Assembly (NCBI GenBank): GCA_964564435.1
Contig: CAZMAT010000017.1
Span: forward strand, 1-48,550
From: Fermentibacter sp964564435
GTDB taxonomy: Bacteria; Fermentibacterota; Fermentibacteria; Fermentibacterales; Fermentibacteraceae
Length of the DNA stretch: 48,550 bases
Direction: 5' to 3'
Shown here: in pieces, positions 17,329-22,649 of the stretch
Layout: each line of letters begins with the position of its first letter
Numbering within the stretch: position 1 is the first letter of the stretch
The notes under the pieces: model-generated
Seen by the model: only the letters and a program-made list of their open reading frames with translations
What the model was told of the DNA's origin: nothing
The model's database searches: none
Program-made: the position numbers and the translations under genes

Positions 17329-18018
17329 TCAGACCCTGGACTCCCCCAGTATGTCGAACGCCTGGCGGAGCCTTTCTCCGACGCATCGCGCCAGGGCTCC
17401 CTCCTGTTCCAGGTCGTGCGCGACGGAGTCCCTCCAGCCGTGTTTCAGGCAGATGCCGGGGCATACCGTGAAGGGCCCCTCGCAGTGATCGCCGCTTCCG
17501 ATCGCAGAAAGGGCCGCCTCGGCCGAGCAGGCGGATACGAGGCCCGGCGGCAGTGCCGGGGCAAGCGCGCCGGCGGGGGTCCCGGCCTCGCAGCAGGAGG
17601 AACCGAGATCCCGCATCAGCGCCTTCCATCCCCGGATGTACTCGATTATCGCGAGGTCGGAGGCCAGCGGGACGATGCGCGGACCGCAGGCGAGCACTGG
17701 TTCGGGAATGAAGATCCATTCGCCGTAGAGCACCGAGACTGCCTTCTCGTGGATCGATCCGAAGAGGAGGCTGGCTCTTTCGGGAGTTCGCCCGGCGTGC
17801 ACCGCGAGGACGACCGAGAGAGCGCCGTCGAAGTCGTAATCGCAGTACAGCTCGATGCTGTCGATTATTGGACGCTCGCGGGAGGGTGACAGGCCGCTGC
17901 CGGAGCCGTCCAGCCCGAGCCCCAGCTCTTCTAGGATGAAGCGGCAGCGGGAGTCGGCAACCGGGGATGCCCCGGCGGCAGAGCCATTTCCATCAACGGC
18001 GGGCACGGCGGAACTCAT
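17329..18018 (-). CDS. Protein of unknown function, cysteine-containing, soluble
   Basis: 229 residues; I do not recognise a family. It is rich in Gly and Ala, with about a dozen cysteines, including GSSCCEAG near 140 and paired cysteines in CEGPFTVCPGICLKHGW near 185-200. A central block, SIELYCDYDFDGALSVVLAVHAGRTPERASLLFGSIHEKAVSVLYGEWIFIPEPVLA, has the hydrophobic pattern of an alpha/beta fold. The C-terminus LRQAFDILGESRV looks helical. No signal peptide or membrane segment. The ATG at 18018 has no ribosome site, but TAGAAT ends four bases before it, so the message may be leaderless. The 212 bases downstream, up to the SagB-type start, hold only short GC-rich inverted repeats. Confidence 0.62.
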   Translation of the reverse strand: MSSAVPAVDGNGSAAGASPVADSRCRFILEELGLGLDGSGSGLSPSRERPIIDSIELYCDYDFDGALSVVLAVHAGRTPERASLLFGSIHEKAVSVLYGEWIFIPEPVLACGPRIVPLASDLAIIEYIRGWKALMRDLGSSCCEAGTPAGALAPALPPGLVSACSAEAALSAIGSGDHCEGPFTVCPGICLKHGWRDSVAHDLEQEGALARCVGERLRQAFDILGESRV

Positions 18019-18179
18019 CGGGATTCTATGCCCAATTCTTCCCCCAGCGGATCCTGGCGTCGGATGCTCGTTGTCGCCAGCAGCACATCAAGCATACGGC
18101 TTGCCATCGGCGCCTGCGCGCACGGGCTTGCGCCGCAGCGGCCCATCCCGCATCTATCGGCATCGATGCGGCCCGAACC

Positions 18180-18193
18180 GGAGGTATTGTCTG
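18180..18193 (+). promoter_or_regulatory. Ribosome binding site that supports a CTG start
   Basis: GGAGG at 18180-18184, then six bases, then CTG at 18191-18193. No ATG, GTG or TTG is in frame at this spacing (a TTG at 18187 is in another frame), and the first membrane helix begins within five residues, so the site decides for CTG. Confidence 0.6.
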
Positions 18194-19423
18194 ACTGCGG
18201 CGGCGATTGCGGTATTCGCTCTCACGTACGTCCTGATCGCGGCCAGGGAGCTGAGCTTCATCCCCATCGGGCGTCCCGCGGGCGCCCTCCTGGGTGCCAT
18301 GCTCATGGTCGCACTCGGGGTGATGACTCCGGAGGAGTCGTTCCGGGCGGTGGACTGCTCCACCATACTGCTGCTGTTCAGCATGATGCTCCTGTCGGCC
18401 TACCTGGAGGACGCCGGGATACTGGATGTCCTCGCGAGGCGGGCGACGGCCTGCGCGGATTCGCCCCGGATCCTCCTCGCCATGACGTCAGTATCAGCGG
18501 CGGCCCTGTCGGCGCTACTCGTGAACGACACGGTATGCGTGTTCATGACGCCGTTCGTGCTGTCCGCCGCGCGCAGATCCGGGCTCGATCCGGGGCCCTA
18601 CCTGATAGCCCTGGCGACGGGCGCGAACATCGGCAGCGCGGCCACACTCGTGGGCAATCCGCAGAACATGATCATCGGCTCGATTAGCGGTTACGGCTTC
18701 TCGGAGTACCTGTGGAGGAGCCTGCCGGCGGTCCTGGCGGCCCTGGCGGTCAACATCGTCCTGCTCGTGCTGTTCTTCGGGAAAAGGGTCTCCGCGCGCA
18801 TCGCACCTCTCGAACCCGCTCCGCCGACCCGGGCCTCCGGCCGGGGCAGGCCGGTGGAGTACGCGGTTCTGGCAGCCATCGCCGCCGGGTTCTTCGCCGG
18901 CCTGCACATGGGCTACACCGCCCTCGCCGGGGTCCTGGTCATCATGGTCTCGAGGAGGAGGAACCCCGCCGCCGTGTTCGAGCGGGTCGACTGGACCCTG
19001 CTCGTGTTCTTCGCAGCTCTCTTCATGGTGGTCGCAGGCCTGAACGGCACCGGGGTCGTCGCCAGGGCGTGGGCTGCCGCTGCCCCCTCGATGGACTTCG
19101 TCTCTGCAGGCGGCCTGGCCCTGTTCACGGCCTTCGTCACGCTGGGTTCGAACCTGGTGTCGAACGTGCCCATGACACTGCTCACCGGCCCCCATCTCGC
19201 GTCTCTGGGTGACCCGGCGACGGGATGGGTGCTCCTGGGGTTCGTCACGACGATCGCGGGCAACCTGACGCTGGTGGGGTCGGTGGCGAACATCATAGTC
19301 GCGGAGAGGGCGAAGGGTGCGTACGACCTGGGCTATGTGGAGTACCTGAAGTTCGGCGCCGTCTCGACGGTACTGTCGCTCGCCGCAGGAGTCCCGCTGA
19401 TCTGCCTGCTCCCCGGGGGATAA
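18191..19423 (+). CDS. SLC13/ArsB-NhaD superfamily anion transporter
   Basis: 410 residues, ten to eleven membrane helices. The two family half-repeats show LLVNDTVCVFMTPFVLSAARRSGLDPGPYLIALATGANIGSAATLVGNPQNMIIG and later SNLVSNVPMTLLTGPHLAS..GNLTLVGSVANIIV, matching di/tricarboxylate-sulfate and arsenite/Na+ carriers. The substrate cannot be told; a dicarboxylate would suit the fermentative enzymes in the window. CTG at 18191 is the likely start: GGAGG sits exactly six bases upstream, and no ATG/GTG/TTG in frame is available before the first helix. The last eight codons lie inside an 82-bp repeat that recurs beyond the gap. Confidence 0.84.
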   Translation: MTAAAIAVFALTYVLIAARELSFIPIGRPAGALLGAMLMVALGVMTPEESFRAVDCSTILLLFSMMLLSAYLEDAGILDVLARRATACADSPRILLAMTSVSAAALSALLVNDTVCVFMTPFVLSAARRSGLDPGPYLIALATGANIGSAATLVGNPQNMIIGSISGYGFSEYLWRSLPAVLAALAVNIVLLVLFFGKRVSARIAPLEPAPPTRASGRGRPVEYAVLAAIAAGFFAGLHMGYTALAGVLVIMVSRRRNPAAVFERVDWTLLVFFAALFMVVAGLNGTGVVARAWAAAAPSMDFVSAGGLALFTAFVTLGSNLVSNVPMTLLTGPHLASLGDPATGWVLLGFVTTIAGNLTLVGSVANIIVAERAKGAYDLGYVEYLKFGAVSTVLSLAAGVPLICLLPGG

Positions 19424-19476
19424 GGCAGGAGGGTCGATCGCCCTTCGGGCATCGTCTGTCGAAGTACGCTCCGGCC
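19395..19476 (+). repeat. 82-bp repeat, copy A, overlapping the transporter 3' end
   Basis: Identical to 19624-19705 at 81 of 82 positions; the single difference is T at 19421 (copy A) against G at 19650 (copy B). In copy A the T makes the TAA stop of the transporter. The repeat contains a hairpin with arms CTGCCT (19402-19407) and AGGCAG (19423-19428), which may also act as the gene's 3' end structure, and a short GCCC-TTC-GGGC hairpin at 19440-19450. It runs straight into the assembly gap. Confidence 0.92.
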
Positions 19477-19576
19477 NNNNNNNNNNNNNNNNNNNNNNNN
19501 NNNNNNNNNNNNNNNNNNNNNNNNNNNNNNNNNNNNNNNNNNNNNNNNNNNNNNNNNNNNNNNNNNNNNNNNNNNN
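19477..19576. other. Assembly gap (100 N)
   Basis: Exactly 100 undetermined bases, the conventional placeholder for an unknown gap length. Both edges are in repeated sequence, which explains the failed assembly. From the 224-bp spacing of the 54-bp repeat at 19577 and 19801 the real content is predicted to be a copy of the 95 bases at 19706-19800, or a multiple of the unit. Confidence 0.97.
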
Positions 19577-19630
19577 GTTTGCGAAGCAAACATGCGAGAG
19601 ACTATGACTCGAGCCATTACTTGCGCTGAT
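19577..19630 (+). repeat. 54-bp repeat, copy 1
   Basis: Identical over 54 bases to 19801-19854. It opens with the right part of a GAA-loop hairpin (GTTTGC-GAA-GCAAAC) whose outer bases fall in the gap. Its last seven bases (CGCTGAT) coincide with the first seven of the 82-bp repeat copy B. Confidence 0.95.
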
Positions 19631-19705
19631 CTGCCTGCTCCCCGGGGGAGAAGGCAGGAGGGTCGATCGCCCTTCGGGCATCGTCTGTCGAAGTACGCTC
19701 CGGCC
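19624..19705 (+). repeat. 82-bp repeat, copy B
   Basis: Second copy of the sequence at 19395-19476, with one substitution that removes the TAA and completes a more regular hairpin: arms CTGCCT and AGGCAG, inner arms CTCCC and GGGAG. No open frame of note continues from the transporter here. Confidence 0.95.
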
Positions 19706-19710
19706 CTCTC

Positions 19711-19750
19711 GCGGTTCACCCAGCGTCGAACGCACATGATGGTGAACCGC
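19711..19750 (+). repeat. Perfect 10-bp inverted repeat with nested hairpin
   Basis: Arms GCGGTTCACC (19711-19720) and GGTGAACCGC (19741-19750) enclose 20 bases that include GCGT-CGA-ACGC (19723-19733). This segment (19706-19800) is present once in the known sequence and is the part predicted to be missing in the gap. Confidence 0.88.
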
Positions 19751-19796
19751 TGTCGGGCCCTTCATTTCCGCTGACGCGGAAATGAAGGCGTCGCCA

Positions 19797-19819
19797 GCAT
19801 GTTTGCGAAGCAAACATGC
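19797..19819. repeat. 10-bp stem, GAA-loop hairpin
   Basis: Left arm GCATGTTTGC, loop GAA, right arm perfectly complementary. The centre is GCGAAGC, a heptamer known to fold as an exceptionally stable DNA mini-hairpin. Confidence 0.85.
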
Positions 19820-19854
19820 GAGAGACTATGACTCGAGCCATTACTTGCGCTGAT
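19801..19854 (+). repeat. 54-bp repeat, copy 2
   Basis: Exact copy of 19577-19630, 224 bases further on. What follows it (19855-19881) is not the 82-bp sequence but a diverged hairpin in the same place, with arms CCACC and GGTGG instead of CTGCC and GGCAG. Confidence 0.95.
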
Positions 19855-19912
19855 CCACCTGCTCTCCGGCGGAGCCGGTGGATGCTGCGTCATAGATGCC
19901 GCAGGCTATGGT

Positions 19913-19936
19913 CCTGATCCGCCGAGGCGGATCAGG
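19913..19936. repeat. Perfect 11-bp inverted repeat
   Basis: Arms CCTGATCCGCC (19913-19923) and GGCGGATCAGG (19926-19936) separated by two bases. No T-run follows on either strand, so it is not a standard terminator. Confidence 0.85.
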
Positions 19937-19985
19937 CACGCCCTCCCGCAGATTCGCTTCGCGAACCATGCTGACGGGCTACACG

Positions 19986-20008
19986 GCGATTTCGCGAAGC
20001 GAAATCGC
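19986..20008. repeat. Second 10-bp stem, GAA-loop hairpin
   Basis: Left arm GCGATTTCGC, loop GAA at 19996-19998, complementary right arm. It has the same stem length, loop and GCGAAGC core as the hairpin at 19797-19819 but different stem bases. Confidence 0.85.
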
Positions 20009-20018
20009 GGAAATGAAG

Positions 20019-20042
20019 GGCCCGGGGGCGGACCCCCGGGCC
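20019..20042 (-). terminator. Terminator hairpin downstream of gdhA
   Basis: Arms GGCCCGGGGG (20019-20028) and CCCCCGGGCC (20033-20042) around a four-base loop, 23 bases after the gdhA stop. Read on the minus strand it is followed by CTTCATTTCC, a modest T-rich tract. Confidence 0.7.
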
Positions 20043-20065
20043 TCCGTGCGGTTCCGGTACTGCGC

Positions 20066-21349
20066 CTAGACGAGCCCGCGGAGCTGGGCCGCCTTCGCCA
20101 CGCGCTCGATCGCGATCATGTAGGCCGCGTCGCGCATGTAGGCGTTGTGCTTCTCCGCCATGTCGGCCACGGCGTGGAAGGCGTTGGTCATCTTGGTGTC
20201 GAGCTTGGAGAGGACCTCGTCCTTCTCCCAGTAGTAGTTCATGTTGTTCTGGACCTGCTCGAAGTAGGAGCAGGTGACCCCGCCGGCGTTGCAGAGGAAG
20301 TCGGGGATAAGGTAGATGCCGCGCTGCTTGATCACATCGTCGGCATCGGGGGTGGTGGGGCCGTTCGCACCCTCGGCGAGTATCTTGACCCTCGGGTGGA
20401 TCTTCTTGGCGTTCTCGCCGTTGATCTGGTTCTCGAGGGCGGCGGGCACGAGGATGTCGGCCTCCGTCTCGATCCAGGCATCGCCGGGGAGCTTCTCGTA
20501 GCCGGCCGCTATCGCCTTGCCGGCGTCGACGGTGCCGAACTTGTCGGTTATGCCCATGAGGAACTTCAGGTCGATCCCGTCCATCTTGCGGTAGGTGTAG
20601 GAGACCTGGTCCTTCTGGTCCCAGCAGGATACGCAGACCACCTTGCCGCCGTAGCGGGTGAAGAGGTCGACGGCGTACTGGGCCACGTTGCCGAAGCCCT
20701 GGACCGCCATGGTCGTGGTCTTGATGTCGATGCCCTTGCGCTTGAGGGCCTCGCGGACCGTGTAGATCACGCCGTAGCCGGTGGCTTCCGTGCGGCCGAG
20801 GGAGCCGCCGACGCCGACGGGCTTGCCTGTGATGAAGCCGGGGTACTTGCCGCCGGACAGGGTCTCGAATTCATCGAGCATCCAGATCATGTGCTGGCCG
20901 GAGGTCATGACGTCGGGGGCGGGCACGTCCTGCACGGGGCCCACGTTCTTCCAGACCTGGCGGACCCAGCCGCGGCAGATGCGCTCCTGCTCGAGCTGGG
21001 AGAGCTCGTGGGGATCGCAGATGACGCCGCCCTTGCCACCGCCCAGAGGGATGTCGACGACCGAGCATTTCCAGGTCATCCAGGTGGCGAGTGCCTTCAC
21101 AGTATCGGCGGTCTCGTGGGGGTGGAAGCGGATGCCGCCCTTGCAGGGTCCGCGAACGTCGCTGTGCTGTACGCGGAAACCGCGGAAGACCTTCACGCTG
21201 CCGTCATCCATGCGGACGGGGATGGTGAAGTGATACTCGCGCTGAGGCCAGCGCAGGAACTCGCGGACGCCCGGCTCGAGACCCAGCATTTCGGCCACGC
21301 GGTCGAACTGCGCCTGAGCCATGGCGAACGGGTTGAACCCCTTCTCCAC
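20066..21349 (-). CDS. gdhA: Glutamate dehydrogenase (hexameric, NAD(P)-dependent)
   Basis: 427 residues, usual size. The N-terminal dimerisation/catalytic domain has FRGFRVQHSDVRGPCKGGIRFHP, the substrate lysine in PLGGGKGGV, and the catalytic aspartate in VPAPDVMTS. The Rossmann domain shows TGYGVIYTVREAL and VQGFGNVAQYAVDLF, then ILVPAALENQI and AEGANGPTTPDADD. It interconverts glutamate and 2-oxoglutarate plus ammonium; next to amino-acid catabolic genes an oxidative, nitrogen-releasing role is likely, which is inference. GTG start at 21349 is preceded by AGGAGG. The residue after the cofactor-binding strand was not used to assign NAD over NADP. Confidence 0.96.
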   Translation of the reverse strand: MEKGFNPFAMAQAQFDRVAEMLGLEPGVREFLRWPQREYHFTIPVRMDDGSVKVFRGFRVQHSDVRGPCKGGIRFHPHETADTVKALATWMTWKCSVVDIPLGGGKGGVICDPHELSQLEQERICRGWVRQVWKNVGPVQDVPAPDVMTSGQHMIWMLDEFETLSGGKYPGFITGKPVGVGGSLGRTEATGYGVIYTVREALKRKGIDIKTTTMAVQGFGNVAQYAVDLFTRYGGKVVCVSCWDQKDQVSYTYRKMDGIDLKFLMGITDKFGTVDAGKAIAAGYEKLPGDAWIETEADILVPAALENQINGENAKKIHPRVKILAEGANGPTTPDADDVIKQRGIYLIPDFLCNAGGVTCSYFEQVQNNMNYYWEKDEVLSKLDTKMTNAFHAVADMAEKHNAYMRDAAYMIAIERVAKAAQLRGLV

Positions 21350-21390
21350 TTTGACCTCCTGAACAGACGGTTACGGTACCGGAGAGATAA

Positions 21391-21417
21391 AAATAGGCGC
21401 CGCACCGTTTTCGGTGC
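21391..21417 (-). terminator. Intrinsic terminator of the polymerase-protease-pyruvyltransferase operon
   Basis: On the minus strand GCACCG, loop AAAA, CGGTGC (21417-21402) is followed after nine bases by TTTTT (21393-21389 region, within TATTTTTATC). It lies 23 bases past the stop of the pyruvyltransferase gene and just ahead of the gdhA leader. Confidence 0.6.
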
Positions 21418-21439
21418 AGTGTCGCCTAGCTTCGCGTTG

Positions 21440-22642
21440 TCAATATACTCGCCGCGGGACGGACGGGGCAAGGCTGGCGGTCCCGCACACCGACCCGAAG
21501 TAGGCCGTGTTCAGCCCGGCCCTGGCCTGCAGTACGGCGCGTCTTGCGGAGAGACTGCGCCAGCGCGAGCCGCACGTGCGCCAGGCTTCGTCGACCAGCG
21601 AGGCCGCGCTCTCCACCCACCCGGGCCGGGAGGTCGGCACGGAGAGGCCGCCGAGCCCAGCCTCCTCCATGAATCTCGTACCCTTCGACGAGTACGGCAC
21701 CGCGACGGGAAGCGCACCGGTCACCACGGACAGGATCGCACCGTGGAGGGGGGCGGTCACGACGACCCTGCACCCGGCCATCGCGTCCATGAACGCCTGC
21801 AGGTTCCCGGTCTCGAGGATCGAGGCGCGGTCCGACCTCTGCATCCTGCCGAGGACCTCGCGGCAGAAGCGGTCGTCGGAATTGGAGAGCGGTCCCGTGT
21901 GGAAAGGGAGGAGGAGGACCCTGCCCCCCCTTTTCGCGATGTGCCCGTCGAGCAGGCGCGCCCAGTCCGCGGCAGCGGAGATCCCTCCTCCCGGGCGGTC
22001 GAGCCCCAGCTTCCGCCTCGTCTCGAGCGGGAGGAGCCCTCCGGTCCGGTTGGAGACATCGCGGGGCGCTGCCCCGAGGATGTCCGAGTCGACAGGGCCG
22101 GGCCTGCGCCCCCTGCACAGGCAGAACGCGGAGTCGGCAGCGCGCAGGACCCTCCCGGAGCGGAACCCGAGGCCGGCGAGGAGGTCGGCGGAAGGCGCGT
22201 CCCTAACGCTGATCCCCCTGGCGGTCGCCATGCTCCGGGCTATCCAGGCGCGGGTCCAGGGGCGCAGCTCTCCTCCCTGTCCGAGCCCGACGAGCCATGC
22301 GAAGGAGCGTTTCCCGAAGGAGACCGACAGCAGGAACGGCAGCAGGTTGAAAGGCGAGTAGAGTAGAGAGGAGCTGTCCTGGACGAGCTCCCCTCCGCCT
22401 ACTACGACGATGTCCGACCAGAGGACTCCGCGGATCATCGAGGCCAGGCGCCCCCCGCGGGTGGAAAAACCCTTCGCGCCCCACCGTGCGGCCGTTCCCG
22501 CTGGGTCGCCCGACATCACGCCCACGTCGAAGGAATCGCCGAGCTCCTGCATCTGGGCTGCGAACACGGCCAGATCGCCGATGTTGGAACCGGCGCTCTC
22601 AATCTGGCCCCAGCTCGATGTGAAGACCCTCGGCCTCCGCAA
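21440..22642 (-). CDS. Polysaccharide pyruvyl transferase family protein (CsaB/WcaK-like)
   Basis: 400 residues. Early SAGSNIGDLAVFAAQMQEL gives the family's N-x-GD start; VVVGGGELVQD and GLGQGGEL follow, and the C-terminal half has VTAPLHGAILSVVTGALPVAVPYSSKGTRFMEEAGL, which aligns with the conserved H...S...P.....Y..K segment. Members transfer pyruvate from phosphoenolpyruvate as a ketal onto sugars of cell-surface glycans. TTG at 22642 starts seven bases after the Lon-like protease stop; the two are co-transcribed. It may act on the glycans built by the transferases elsewhere in the window. Confidence 0.87.
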   Translation of the reverse strand: MRRPRVFTSSWGQIESAGSNIGDLAVFAAQMQELGDSFDVGVMSGDPAGTAARWGAKGFSTRGGRLASMIRGVLWSDIVVVGGGELVQDSSSLLYSPFNLLPFLLSVSFGKRSFAWLVGLGQGGELRPWTRAWIARSMATARGISVRDAPSADLLAGLGFRSGRVLRAADSAFCLCRGRRPGPVDSDILGAAPRDVSNRTGGLLPLETRRKLGLDRPGGGISAAADWARLLDGHIAKRGGRVLLLPFHTGPLSNSDDRFCREVLGRMQRSDRASILETGNLQAFMDAMAGCRVVVTAPLHGAILSVVTGALPVAVPYSSKGTRFMEEAGLGGLSVPTSRPGWVESAASLVDEAWRTCGSRWRSLSARRAVLQARAGLNTAYFGSVCGTASLAPSVPRRVY

Positions 22643-22649
22643 GGGCCCC

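Larger units (their letters stand above)
19754..20024. repeat. 271-bp segment bounded by 18-bp perfect inverted repeats (MITE-like)
   Basis: CGGGCCCTTCATTTCCGC at 19754-19771 is exactly complementary to 20007-20024. Between them lie at least five hairpins: arms of 13 bases at 19759-19771/19776-19788, 10 bases with a GAA loop at 19797-19819, 5 bases at 19855-19881, 11 bases at 19913-19936, and 10 bases with a GAA loop at 19986-20008. No protein frame is credible. The right inverted repeat partly overlaps the gdhA terminator, so it could be a shared regulatory hairpin rather than a mobile-element end. Confidence 0.6.

Noticed and set aside
19395..20042. CRISPR array
   Set aside because: The repeats are 54 and 82 bases, occur twice, are 224 bases apart and contain several different hairpins; no spacers of uniform size and no cas genes are seen.
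20147..22366. Long open frame on the + strand opposite gdhA and the pyruvyltransferase
   Set aside because: It is antisense to two recognisable genes, consists of low-complexity Gly/Ala/Val/Asp/His residues and has no motif; in GC-rich DNA such shadows are expected.
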